From the NCBI RefSeq assembly GCF_000503895.1, contig NC_022997.1, forward strand, positions 2,793,821 through 2,857,820: a stretch of 64,000 bases of DNA, given 5' to 3'. The notes beneath the pieces were generated by a model. That model had not been told where the DNA came from, did no database searches, and saw only the letters and a list, made by a program, of their open reading frames with translations. The position numbers and the translations under genes were made by a program. Source of the DNA: Hyphomicrobium nitrativorans NL23 (GTDB taxonomy: Bacteria > Pseudomonadota > Alphaproteobacteria > Rhizobiales > Hyphomicrobiaceae). The stretch's first letter is position 1, and each line of letters opens with the position of its first letter. Positions 9,550 to 18,186 of this stretch are shown piece by piece.

Positions 9550-10118
9550 TTGGGCTTGCTCTTCTGTTGTCCTTGAATGCTGTCGGCAGCCTCGGGAAAA
9601 ACGAGCGCGAGGAACACCGGAACACCGTGCTGGTCGACCAGCTTTTTTAAATTGTCGGCATAGGCCTGGGATTTTCCATACTGCCCGAACCCGTGCGCGA
9701 TCCGCTCCGTCATGCCGCGCGCCAAATCTTGCGGCGACGGGACGCCGAGCTTTTCGAGCATCTCGGGCGGCATGCGCGCGTAGACCTTCATCAGCGTGCG
9801 CGTCTCCAGGTAGTCCTGGACGATGCAGATCTCGTAGCCCTCGCCGTAGGTCGAGGAGAGGCTGTGGGTGCGGTAGCACGCGTCGATCAGGTCGTACGCC
9901 GCCTTGGCGCCCTTGGCGCGGTGAAGTTGCCCGAGCCGCTCGGCCGCCCCGCGGATGGTCGCGACCTGATCCCACGCCGGCGTTACGTCTTCAGCGCCAG
10001 CCCCACCGCTTCCCGGCGCCTCACCGCCGAGCGCCCGCACGCTCACGCCGCTACCGAGCGCGAGCAATGCTGCAAGCCCGGCGACGACAGCGAGACGCGC
10101 GTGCGCGGCTTTCCTCAC
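9546..10118 (-). CDS. exported protein of unknown function inside the ilvB-ilvN operon
   Basis: A 190-residue protein that I do not recognise. The GTG at 10118 overlaps the ilvB stop in a GTGA and starts a signal peptide or anchor (LAVVAGLAALLALGSGVSV). The mature part is helical with two conserved-looking cysteines (LIDACYRTHS, YEICIVQDYL), followed by a second helical region ending near LVFPEAADS. The stop overlaps the ilvN ATG by four bases. Tight coupling on both sides shows co-translation with the acetolactate synthase subunits. An exported protein has no obvious role in that cytosolic enzyme. Confidence 0.75.
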   Translation of the reverse strand: MRKAAHARLAVVAGLAALLALGSGVSVRALGGEAPGSGGAGAEDVTPAWDQVATIRGAAERLGQLHRAKGAKAAYDLIDACYRTHSLSSTYGEGYEICIVQDYLETRTLMKVYARMPPEMLEKLGVPSPQDLARGMTERIAHGFGQYGKSQAYADNLKKLVDQHGVPVFLALVFPEAADSIQGQQKSKPK

Positions 10119-11881
10119 ACCAGCACCTTGCCTTCCTTGCCGATGGCCTTCGACACCTCCTCGTCGGAGACGTTCTCGCCGAGGAGCATCTCGTTGTGGG
10201 CCTTCCCTGACGGGATCATCGGGAAGCAGTTCGCGAGCTTGGCGACGCGGCAATCGAAGATCACGGGCTCCTTCGAGTTGATCATCTCGCGGATCGCGTC
10301 ATCCAGATCAGCGGGATGGTCGCAGCGCATCCCCTTCCAACCGTAGGCTTCCGCGAGCTTCACGAAATCGGGCAGCGCCTCCGTGTAGCTCTCGGACAGA
10401 CGGTTGCCGTGCAAAAGCTGCTGCCACTGCCGCACCATGCCCATGTACTCGTTGTTCAGGATGAACACCTTCACCGGCAGGCGATACTGCACGGCGGTCG
10501 AGCATTCCTGGATGTTCATGAGGATGGACGCATCGCCCGCCACGTCGACGACGAGCGACTTCGGGTGCGCGAGCTGCGCACCGATGGCGGCGGGAAGACC
10601 GTAGCCCATGGTGCCGAGCCCACCGGATGTCATCCAGCGGTTCGGCTCCTCGAAGTGGAGGAACTGGGCGGCCCACATCTGATGTTGACCGACCTCCGTC
10701 GTGAAGTAGACATCACGGTCCTTGGTCAGCTCGTGCAGACGTTCAAGGGCGTACTGCGGCATGATGTAGTCCTTGGAATTCGCGTAGCTGAGCGACTTCT
10801 TCGCGCGCCAGCCGTCGATCTCCTTCCACCACGACTTGAGCGCGTTCTTGTCGATCTGCGGGGCCTTCGCCTTCCATACGCGCAGCATCTCTTCGAGCAC
10901 GTAGGCGCAGTCGCCGATGATCGGGAGATCGACCCGGACGTTCTTGTTGATCGAGGACGGATCGATATCGACGTGGATCTTGCGCGATCCGGGCGAGAAG
11001 GCGTCGATGCGGCCCGTGATGCGGTCGTCGAAGCGGGCGCCGATGTTGATCATCACGTCGCAGTCGTGCATGGCGAGGTTGGCTTCGTACGTGCCATGCA
11101 TCCCGAGCATGCCGAGCCACTGCTTATCGGACGCCGGATAGGCGCCGAGGCCCATGAGCGTCGAGGTGATGGGATAGCCGGTGAGGCGCACCAGTTCGCG
11201 CAGGAGCTGGCTTGCCTTCGGGCCCGCGTTGATCACGCCGCCGCCCGTGTAGAACACGGGACGCTTGGCGGACGCCATGATGTCGACAGCATCGCGCACG
11301 AGGGCCGCATCCGGCTTCACGCGCGGCTTATACGTCTTGTGCGCGATGTTCGACGGGCCGACGTAGTTGCCGGTCGCGAACTGGATGTCCTTCGGGATGT
11401 CGACCACGACAGGGCCGGGGCGGCCAGCCTTGGCGATGTAGAAGGCTTCGTGCAGAACGCGCGCGAGGTCGTTCACATTCTTCACGAGCCAGTTGTGCTT
11501 CGTGCAGGGGCGCGTGATGCCGACGGTGTCGCACTCCTGGAACGCATCGTTGCCGATGAGGTGCGTCGGCACCTGGCCGGTGATGCAAACCAGCGGGATG
11601 GAATCCATGAGCGCGTCGGTGAGGCCGGTCACGGCATTGGTCGCGCCGGGGCCGGAGGTGACCAGCACCACGCCGACCTTGCCCGTCGAGCGCGCGTAGC
11701 CCTCGGCCGCGTGCACCGCGCCGCCTTCCTGGCGAACCAGGATGTGGCGCACCTTATCCTGCTGGAACAATTCGTCGTAGATCGGCAGCACCGCGCCGCC
11801 GGGATAGCCGAAGATGTGCTCGACGCCCTGATCCTGGAGCGCCTTGATGACCATTTCGGCGCCCGTCATCGTCCGTGCCAT
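10115..11881 (-). CDS. ilvB: acetolactate synthase large (catalytic) subunit
   Basis: A 588-residue ThDP- and FAD-dependent acetohydroxyacid synthase. It condenses two pyruvates, or pyruvate with 2-oxobutyrate. Seen are HIFGYPGGAVLPIYDEL with the catalytic Glu in RQEGGAVHAAEGYAR, the central FAD-binding domain, and the ThDP motif GDASILMNIQE ending in NNEYMGMVRQWQ. The ATG at 11881 is chosen over a GTG twelve bases upstream because a GAGAGAG lies at the right spacing and MARTMTGAEM is the usual family start. It is the first gene of an ilvB - exported protein - ilvN operon, 79 bases downstream of miaA. Confidence 0.97.
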   Translation of the reverse strand: MARTMTGAEMVIKALQDQGVEHIFGYPGGAVLPIYDELFQQDKVRHILVRQEGGAVHAAEGYARSTGKVGVVLVTSGPGATNAVTGLTDALMDSIPLVCITGQVPTHLIGNDAFQECDTVGITRPCTKHNWLVKNVNDLARVLHEAFYIAKAGRPGPVVVDIPKDIQFATGNYVGPSNIAHKTYKPRVKPDAALVRDAVDIMASAKRPVFYTGGGVINAGPKASQLLRELVRLTGYPITSTLMGLGAYPASDKQWLGMLGMHGTYEANLAMHDCDVMINIGARFDDRITGRIDAFSPGSRKIHVDIDPSSINKNVRVDLPIIGDCAYVLEEMLRVWKAKAPQIDKNALKSWWKEIDGWRAKKSLSYANSKDYIMPQYALERLHELTKDRDVYFTTEVGQHQMWAAQFLHFEEPNRWMTSGGLGTMGYGLPAAIGAQLAHPKSLVVDVAGDASILMNIQECSTAVQYRLPVKVFILNNEYMGMVRQWQQLLHGNRLSESYTEALPDFVKLAEAYGWKGMRCDHPADLDDAIREMINSKEPVIFDCRVAKLANCFPMIPSGKAHNEMLLGENVSDEEVSKAIGKEGKVLV

Positions 11882-11960
11882 GAACTCTCTCACCCTGTGC
11901 TCTAAGGGAAACCCCGGTATGGAGCCGAAACCTAAGAGCGCGAAGAGATGGGGTCAAGGC

Positions 11961-12887
11961 TCATGCTTTAATAAAATCGCACAACTGCCGCGGCAAACTT
12001 TGCATATCTTGCGTATCTTGCCATTTCCACGCACTCATATTGCTTTTAAGCCATGTTGTCTGCCGTTTCGCATATTGCCGCGACTCGGCCTTGGCGCCCT
12101 CGGCCGCCTCTGTCGCATTCACCCGCCCCGCCAGCATGTCCATCAGCGGACGCACACCAAGCGCTCTCATGAGCGGAAGATCCGGGTCGAGCCCGAGATG
12201 CGCGAGGGCGCGCACTTCTTCGATCGCGCCCTCTTCGATCATGGCATCGAAGCGGGCGTCGATCCGTTGCCGCAGCACCTCACGCGGAGGCGAGACGACG
12301 AGCGGAAGTGCGTCGTCGAGTTGTATGACGGGCTCGCCCGGCACCTCCTGCCACTGCGCGAGCGAGACGCCGGTCGCCTCAAGAACTTCGAGCGCGCGCA
12401 CGATGCGCTGCGGGTCGCTCGGGCGGAGGCGGGCCGCCATGACGGGATCGCGGGCGGCGAGTTGCGCATGGAGCGATGCCGCGCCCTGCTCGACGGCGGC
12501 TTCGCGCCAGCGTGTACGGATCTCCGCTGGGATCGGGGGGATCGGCGACAGCCCTTCGAGCAGCGCTTTGAAATAGAGCCCCGTCCCTCCGACGACAATG
12601 GGGAGCTTTTCCGCCGCCCGCGCCTCGGCTAGGGCGATGCGCACCTCATCCGCGTAGCGCGCGGCGGAATAGGCCTCGTCGCCCGGCACATGCCCGTAGA
12701 GCCGATAGGTCACAGCGCCCGCTTCCGCCTCCGACGGCCGCGCCGTCAGAATGCGGAGTTCGCGGTAGACCTGCATCGAATCCGCATTGATCACGATGCC
12801 CGACAGTTGCTCGGCCAGCGCATGAGCAAGCGCGGACTTGCCGGAGGCGGTCGGCCCTGCGATCAGTATGGCGACAGTTTTCTTCAT
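11961..12887 (-). CDS. miaA: tRNA dimethylallyltransferase
   Basis: A 308-residue enzyme that transfers a dimethylallyl group to N6 of A37 in tRNAs reading UNN codons. The P-loop AGPTASGKSALA opens the protein. Next come the MiaA motifs NADSMQVYRELRILTARP and VVGGTGLYFKALLEGLS, then DPQRIVRALEV. The ATG at 12887 places the P-loop about ten residues in, as in homologues; upstream extension is not supported. It points leftward toward ilvB and may be co-transcribed with it. Its start faces that of the membrane fusion gene only 23 bases away. Confidence 0.96.
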   Translation of the reverse strand: MKKTVAILIAGPTASGKSALAHALAEQLSGIVINADSMQVYRELRILTARPSEAEAGAVTYRLYGHVPGDEAYSAARYADEVRIALAEARAAEKLPIVVGGTGLYFKALLEGLSPIPPIPAEIRTRWREAAVEQGAASLHAQLAARDPVMAARLRPSDPQRIVRALEVLEATGVSLAQWQEVPGEPVIQLDDALPLVVSPPREVLRQRIDARFDAMIEEGAIEEVRALAHLGLDPDLPLMRALGVRPLMDMLAGRVNATEAAEGAKAESRQYAKRQTTWLKSNMSAWKWQDTQDMQSLPRQLCDFIKA

Positions 12888-12910
12888 GGCTTCATCTGCT
12901 GGAGCATTCG

Positions 12911-14458
12911 GTGGCACTCTTACACCTATTCTCACGCCAGCATCCCTTCAAAAGGAAGCGCGTCACGGCGCTTGCGGCCAGGACGCCAGTGTGGGTGCTG
13001 CTGCTGGCCTTCGTCGGGCTCATTATCGTTTCGGCGGCCGGGCTCGCCCTGCTGGAGTGCCCACCCGCACTCGGCGCGTTTGTTCGCGACTGGGTTTATT
13101 TCTGTGGCTTCTTTGTCGGTGCGGAGGAACTTCTCGACCGGGAGGAACCGCTCGGCATCTGGTGGGTTCCGATCCTCGCGGGCGTGATCCGAATGCTTTT
13201 GCACGCCGTGCTGCTCGGCGTCGTCGTGTTCAAGCTGCTGGTCCCCCAGAAGCTGTTCGTTTTCCGCAAACGTTTCTTCGTCCGGCGCAACGGAAAGGGC
13301 GAGTGGGAGCTGCTGATCCGGCTCTACAATGCCACTGCCGCAGAACTCGTCGACCTCAGCTTCGAGGCTTTCGTGAGAACACCGACGCTCGCCGATGCCC
13401 GCCCCGCAGACCCGAGCGCACCAACGCCGCAGCACAGCCTCAAGGTCGTCCCTTTCGTGAGCAACGCCCGTATCACGCTCGACACAAAGAAGGACTGGCC
13501 GATCTCGATCAAACACGTACCCTATAGCCTGCCGATCGCGCTTGAGCCCGGCGACGTCTGCGGCAGCGGATCGGACGTGCTTCTTCGGCGCATCCAGGGC
13601 CATTCGATCACCCCGATGGGGATGACGGGCAACAAAGGAGAAGCGTTTCTGGTGGTGATCGCACGCGGACGCGTTCCGAGCCTCGGGAGCGAGTTCGTCG
13701 ATACGCACTGGTTTCAGCTCAGCGGAGAGGCGCCCGCGCGTGAGTACGAATTCGGCGACTTTCACGATGTCATGGTGCAGCCCGGCTCCACGCCGAGACG
13801 GGCCGGCGGGCGCTCGGAAGATTGGGAGGGCTGGAAAGAGTTCGACGAGGCCCGCCCCGTGAATGCGCCAAAGTCCACGCGTCAGATGATTTTCGGCTAC
13901 GGCTCGCTCGTCGATGTCGGGCGGCTTAGCGAGTTTCTCACCGAGCACGGGCTCGCGCTCGGCGATTATCGGTACGTGACGATCACGGGATGGAGACGTT
14001 CCTGGAGCGTCGCCATGGACAACCGGGAGATCGTGCCGGATTACAAATACTATATCGACCGCGCGACCGGCACACATCCGGACGTGTATGTGGCCTTCCT
14101 CAACATCGAACGGGTGCGAAAAACGGATATGCCGGCGGGCGCTCCACCTCCCGAAGTGGCCGGTGTGCTGTTCGACATCGACGAATCCGTGCTCGCCATT
14201 CTGGACAGGCGCGAGAGAAATTACTGCCGTTGCGACATCACCGACCAGTTCCCCGGCATCGAGGGGCGCGTTTGGGTCTATCTCGGCAGCTCCGAAGCGG
14301 AGGAGCGCTATCGCGTCGGCTTGATGGAGCGGTCGGTCGTCATCGACTCGGCTTACAAGCAGGCGGTGGAGAGCGCCTATCGCACCGCGGACATCGTCTA
14401 TACCGTGGATCAGGATCCGCGATTGCGAGAGATGGATCTCCAGCGGATCGATACATAA
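12911..14458 (+). CDS. membrane protein with C-terminal gamma-glutamylcyclotransferase-like domain
   Basis: A 515-residue fusion. Residues about 27-110 hold hydrophobic helices (VWVLLLAFVGLIIVSAAGLA; a second near AGVIRMLLHAVLLGVVVF). Residues about 115-300 look like a cytosolic beta-sandwich (FRKRFFVRRNGKGEWELLIR, LYNATAAELVDLSF). From about 325 a GGCT/AIG2-like fold begins with FGYGSL and carries the expected catalytic Glu in ILDRRERNY. The middle section distantly recalls the cytosolic domain of inward-rectifier channels, but no TVGYG selectivity filter is present, so I do not call a channel. The GTG start has a GGAG six bases upstream. It precedes serB by 48 bases. Confidence 0.7.
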   Translation: MALLHLFSRQHPFKRKRVTALAARTPVWVLLLAFVGLIIVSAAGLALLECPPALGAFVRDWVYFCGFFVGAEELLDREEPLGIWWVPILAGVIRMLLHAVLLGVVVFKLLVPQKLFVFRKRFFVRRNGKGEWELLIRLYNATAAELVDLSFEAFVRTPTLADARPADPSAPTPQHSLKVVPFVSNARITLDTKKDWPISIKHVPYSLPIALEPGDVCGSGSDVLLRRIQGHSITPMGMTGNKGEAFLVVIARGRVPSLGSEFVDTHWFQLSGEAPAREYEFGDFHDVMVQPGSTPRRAGGRSEDWEGWKEFDEARPVNAPKSTRQMIFGYGSLVDVGRLSEFLTEHGLALGDYRYVTITGWRRSWSVAMDNREIVPDYKYYIDRATGTHPDVYVAFLNIERVRKTDMPAGAPPPEVAGVLFDIDESVLAILDRRERNYCRCDITDQFPGIEGRVWVYLGSSEAEERYRVGLMERSVVIDSAYKQAVESAYRTADIVYTVDQDPRLREMDLQRIDT

Positions 14459-14506
14459 TCTCTTCTTTCCACTCCTGAACCGCAGCCGGACCCGGACTCA
14501 ACGCTC

Positions 14507-15433
14507 ATGTCCTCGCGTCTCATCGGCACTCTCGTACTGACGGCCGCACCCTCCTCCGGCCATCTCACCCAGGGCATCGTCGACAATGTTCGCGAGACGC
14601 TTTCCGGAGCCGGTGCGGAGGGTGACTGGCTTGCACCGGGCGAAGCCTGGGAGACCGAGATCTACCTCGATCATAAAGAGGCTGACGAGGTACGGCGCTC
14701 GGCGGAGACGGCGCTCGGTTCCGCGCCGGTCGACATTAATCTCGTCGCGATGCCGCAGAGCGCTCGCCGCAAGCGTTTGCTGTGCGCGGACATGGAAAGC
14801 ACGATCATCAGCGAGGAGCTGATCGACGAGATGGCCGAGACGGTCGGCTGCCGCGCCGAGATCGCCGCCATCACGGGGGCTGCGATGCGCGGCGAGATCG
14901 ACTTCGAGGGCGCTCTCGTCCAGCGCGTCGCGTTGTTCAAGGGATTTGCGGCCAACAGGCTCGACGACATTCTACGCCGCGCGACGCTCATGCCCGGTGC
15001 GGCCACGCTGCTGCGGACGATGAGGGCGAACGGGGCAAAATGCGCGCTCGTCTCGGGCGGCTTCACGTGCTTCGCGGACCCCATTGCGCGCCGCCTCGGC
15101 TTCGACACGGTCGTCGCAAACGAACTCGTGATCGAGAACGGGACACTCACGGGCGAGGTCCGGCCGCCGATCGTCGGCCCGAACGGCAAGGCGGATGCGC
15201 TCGCCCGCCTCGCAGCGAAACACGGGCTCGATCCCTCCGATACGCTGGCGGTCGGCGACGGCGCCAACGATCTCGTCATGTTGCAGACGGCGGGACTTGG
15301 CGTCGCTTTCCGGGCCAAGCCGATCCTGGCTTCTGCGGCCCGCTCTTCCGCATCCGGGGCCGTCGTCGCGCACGGCGACCTCACCGCGCTGCTTTATCTC
15401 CAGGGCATTCCCGCCATCGCGCACGTTTCGTGA
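14507..15433 (+). CDS. serB: phosphoserine phosphatase
   Basis: A 308-residue HAD-superfamily phosphatase. It hydrolyses phosphoserine to serine in the last step of serine biosynthesis. The nucleophile motif is DMEST (alpha-type variant of DxDST), followed by SEELIDEMAE. Motif II is LVSGGFTCFA, and the Mg-binding motif is GDGANDLVML. The N-terminal 85 residues form a degenerate ACT-like region. Serine made here feeds the serine acetyltransferase and cysteine synthase encoded at 32-37 kb. It lies between the GGCT fusion gene and pseudoazurin. Confidence 0.95.
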   Translation: MSSRLIGTLVLTAAPSSGHLTQGIVDNVRETLSGAGAEGDWLAPGEAWETEIYLDHKEADEVRRSAETALGSAPVDINLVAMPQSARRKRLLCADMESTIISEELIDEMAETVGCRAEIAAITGAAMRGEIDFEGALVQRVALFKGFAANRLDDILRRATLMPGAATLLRTMRANGAKCALVSGGFTCFADPIARRLGFDTVVANELVIENGTLTGEVRPPIVGPNGKADALARLAAKHGLDPSDTLAVGDGANDLVMLQTAGLGVAFRAKPILASAARSSASGAVVAHGDLTALLYLQGIPAIAHVS

Positions 15434-15456
15434 CGGTGCGTCGCACCGCACGCCGT

Positions 15457-15483
15457 TTGACAAACGCGCCTCATTTCTATACT
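15457..15483 (+). promoter_or_regulatory. putative promoter of the pseudoazurin gene
   Basis: TTGACA at 15457-15462 is a perfect -35 hexamer. TATACT at 15478-15483 (15-base spacer) or the overlapping TACTTA at 15480 (17-base spacer) could serve as -10. The AT-rich block stands out, and a GGGAGAA ribosome site and the ATG follow at 15521. Confidence 0.4.
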
Positions 15484-15520
15484 TATATTGTCAAGTTTAT
15501 ATAACCCATAGGGAGAAAAC

Positions 15521-15976
15521 ATGTTCTCACGCTTCGGCCGTGTCGCCGCCGTCTCGCTGCTCGCCTGCTCTCTCGCCGGCAATGCCTTCGCCGAGGAGCA
15601 TGTCGTCGAAATGCTGAACACCGACGGCGAAGGTAAGCGCATGCTGTTTCAGCCGGACTTCATCAAAGCAAATGTTGGCGATACCGTGAAGTTCGTCCTC
15701 GCCCAAATGCCCCATAATGCCGAGTCGATCCCCGAGCTGTGGCCGGAAGGCGTGCCGACGTTCAAGGGCAAGCTCAACGAAGAGATCACGATCACGATCG
15801 AGAAGCCCGGCATCTATGGAATCAAGTGCATGCCGCACTACACGATGGGCATGATCGCAATGATCGTGGCCGGTGACGAGCCTCCCAACAAGGATCAGCT
15901 CGACACCTACAAGCCCAAGGGCAAGGAATCCACGAAGCGCTTCGAGGAATTCAAGGCGCAGTTGGCCGCTCAGTAA
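15521..15976 (+). CDS. pseudoazurin (type 1 blue copper protein)
   Basis: A 151-residue periplasmic cupredoxin with a signal peptide cleaved near NAFA|EEHV (residue 24). All four copper ligands are visible: His65 in MPHNAES, then Cys103, His106 and Met111 in the CMPHYTMGM segment. Spacing matches pseudoazurins (C-x2-H-x4-M). Such proteins pass electrons to nitrite or nitrous-oxide reductase, methylamine dehydrogenase partners or peroxidases. No denitrification genes lie nearby, so the partner is unknown. The lysine-rich C-terminal helix is typical. Confidence 0.93.
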   Translation: MFSRFGRVAAVSLLACSLAGNAFAEEHVVEMLNTDGEGKRMLFQPDFIKANVGDTVKFVLAQMPHNAESIPELWPEGVPTFKGKLNEEITITIEKPGIYGIKCMPHYTMGMIAMIVAGDEPPNKDQLDTYKPKGKESTKRFEEFKAQLAAQ

Positions 15977-16002
15977 GCAGCGTGCAATCCCGCCATATGA
16001 GG

Positions 16003-16040
16003 ACGGCCCGTCGAGGTTTCGACCTCGGCGGCCCGCTTAT
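16003..16040 (+). terminator. hairpin after pseudoazurin
   Basis: CGAGGT (16012-16017) pairs with ACCTCG (16022-16027) around a stabilising TTCG tetraloop, in the gap before the convergent ABC transporter gene. The following CTTATCTTT is only moderately T-rich. Confidence 0.55.
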
Positions 16041-16077
16041 CTTTGGCCAGGCTCTTTCCGACGGTTGCACATCGCGG

Positions 16078-18054
16078 TCAATCGTCGAACGGGCGTTCGG
16101 GGTCGAAGTTCGGCCCAGCGGGCTGCGGATAGGCCGCCGACGGCAGGGGTGACGCGGATGCGCCGGCAGACTCGAGCGCGGCCGCCAGTTCCTCGCGGGC
16201 GCGCTCCGCTTGCCTCTGGCGGCTCCAAAGGCTCGCATACAGCCCTTCTTTCGCAATCAATTCGGCGTGCGTGCCCTGCTCCACGAGCCGCCCCTTGTCG
16301 AGTACGAGGATCGCATCGGCGTGGACGATGGTCGAGAGGCGGTGGGCGATGACGAGCGTCGTCCGGTCGGCTGCCACGCGGTCGAGCGCGTCCTGGATTT
16401 CCTTTTCGGTGTGGCTGTCGAGGGCACTCGTCGCTTCGTCCAGCATCAAGATCGGCGGGCCTTTCAGGATCGTGCGTGCGATCGCGACGCGCTGTTTCTC
16501 GCCGCCGGAAAGCTTGAGGCCGCGCTCGCCCACCATCGTTGCGTACCCCTGAGGAAGGGTTGCAATGAATTTGTCGATCTGCGCGAGGCGGGCCGCGGCA
16601 TGCACGTCTTCGTCGCTCGCGTCGGGGCGACCGTAGCGAATGTTGTAGAGGATCGTGTCGTTGAAGAGCACGGTATCCTGCGGCACGACGCCAATGGCCG
16701 CGCGGAGCGATGTCTGCGTCACGTCGCGGATATCCTGACCGTCGATGGTCACGGCGCCCCGGTCGATGTCGTAGAAGCGGAACAGAATGCGCGAGATCGT
16801 CGACTTGCCCGCACCCGACGGGCCCACGATGGCGACCATCTTTCCGGCCGGAACCTCGAACGAAATGTCGTGAAGGATCTGCCGGTCGCCGTCGTAGGAG
16901 AACGACACGTTGTCGAAGCGCACCGTGCCTTCGCGGACGACGAGCGGTTTCGCGCCCGGCCGATCCTCCACCTCGGGCTTCTCCGCCAGCAGCGCGAACA
17001 TGGTTTCGAGGTCGACGAGACCCTGCTTGATCTCGCGATAGACCATGCCGAGGAAATTGAGCGGCATAGAAAGCTGGATCATCAACGCGTTGATGAGCAC
17101 GAAGTCGCCCACTGTATGCGTGCCCGCCATCACGCCGGTGGCGGCGAGCCACATCACGAGCGTCATGCCAACGGTGTAAATGGCGGCCTGACCCGCATTC
17201 AACATGCCAAGCGAATAGTAGGTTTTGACGGCGGCCTTTTCGTAGCGCGCCATCGAAGCATCGTAGCGGCGGGCCTCCGCGTCCTCGTTTCCGAAGTACT
17301 TCACCGTCTCGAAGTTCAGGAGGCTGTCGATGGCCTTGGTGTTGGCCTCGGTATCGCTCTCGTTCATCTCGCGGCGGATGGCGATGCGCCGCTCGGACGC
17401 GACGAACGTGTACCACATGTAGACCGCCACGGTGGCCAGCAGGATCAGCACGTAGCTCCAGTCGAAGTAGAACACGAGCAATGCAGACACGAGCACAAGC
17501 TCGATCACAGTCGGCGCAAGCTGCATCACGCCCATGCGGACGATGAGATCGATGCCGCGCGTGCCGCGCTCGATCACGCGCGAGAGGCCGCCCGTGCGCC
17601 GCTCCAGATGGAAGCGCAGCGAGAGCTTGTGCAAATGGCGGAAGGTGCGGTTGTTGAGTTCGCGGATGGCGTGTTGGCCGACGCGCGTGAAGAGTACGTC
17701 GCGCATCTGATTGAGCGCCATCATCAAGACGCGCCCTACGCCATAGGCGACGATCAGCATGGAGACGCCGAGGACGAGCCCCTTCGCGGCGGCTTCCGCG
17801 GCGGTCATATCTGTTGCGAGCCAGTCGGTCACCGTCTTGAACGCCACCGGCACGGCAACCGTCACGAGCTTGGCGATCACAAGCACGACCAGCGCGCCGA
17901 TCACTTCCAGACGGAGATCCGGCCGGCCGGCCGGCCAGATGAACGGCAGCAAGCTCCGAAAAACCGTCCAGTGGCTCGTTTCGGCGGAAAGGCCGAGCAA
18001 GTCCGGCCGCTCGCTCCGGCTCGCCTGCGATGTCGCGATGTTTCTGGGTCTCAT
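16078..18054 (-). CDS. Atm1/HMT-type ABC exporter (permease-ATPase fusion)
   Basis: A 658-residue half-transporter. An N-terminal six-helix exporter domain (about 40-350) is followed by an ABC ATPase. Seen are Walker A GPSGAGKST (411-419), the signature LSGGEKQR, Walker B ILMLDEATSALD and the H-loop VIAHRLSTI. The segment NFETVKYFGNEDAEARRYD is characteristic of the Atm1/ABCB7 group. That group exports glutathione-linked sulfur or persulfide species, or metal-thiol complexes. The ATG at 18054 is preferred to a TTG nine bases upstream. The substrate here is inferred from family only. It transcribes leftward, convergent with pseudoazurin. Confidence 0.93.
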   Translation of the reverse strand: MRPRNIATSQASRSERPDLLGLSAETSHWTVFRSLLPFIWPAGRPDLRLEVIGALVVLVIAKLVTVAVPVAFKTVTDWLATDMTAAEAAAKGLVLGVSMLIVAYGVGRVLMMALNQMRDVLFTRVGQHAIRELNNRTFRHLHKLSLRFHLERRTGGLSRVIERGTRGIDLIVRMGVMQLAPTVIELVLVSALLVFYFDWSYVLILLATVAVYMWYTFVASERRIAIRREMNESDTEANTKAIDSLLNFETVKYFGNEDAEARRYDASMARYEKAAVKTYYSLGMLNAGQAAIYTVGMTLVMWLAATGVMAGTHTVGDFVLINALMIQLSMPLNFLGMVYREIKQGLVDLETMFALLAEKPEVEDRPGAKPLVVREGTVRFDNVSFSYDGDRQILHDISFEVPAGKMVAIVGPSGAGKSTISRILFRFYDIDRGAVTIDGQDIRDVTQTSLRAAIGVVPQDTVLFNDTILYNIRYGRPDASDEDVHAAARLAQIDKFIATLPQGYATMVGERGLKLSGGEKQRVAIARTILKGPPILMLDEATSALDSHTEKEIQDALDRVAADRTTLVIAHRLSTIVHADAILVLDKGRLVEQGTHAELIAKEGLYASLWSRQRQAERAREELAAALESAGASASPLPSAAYPQPAGPNFDPERPFDD

Positions 18055-18186
18055 GTCTCTCAATGCGCTACGTGCGCAGGTCCGTATCGGATCAGCGCCA
18101 AACGGCGGGGCCCCTGGCGAAGCAGGCGAGAGACTTAGCCTCTTTTGTCATTGGGTGGCCAGCGTGCAATCCCTTCGCCCGCTGAG

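Noticed and set aside
12911-13300. Potassium channel call for the N-terminal part of the GGCT fusion protein
   Set aside because: Hydrophobic helices and a beta-rich cytosolic part are seen, but there is no TVGYG-like selectivity filter or pore helix.
16210-18138. Long plus-strand open frame (642 codons) opposite the ABC exporter gene
   Set aside because: It is the antisense shadow of a strongly conserved gene in GC-rich DNA and shows no domain or signal. The same applies to frames opposite ilvB (10316-11905), the cysteine desulfurase (33910-36051) and bamA (58800-61196).
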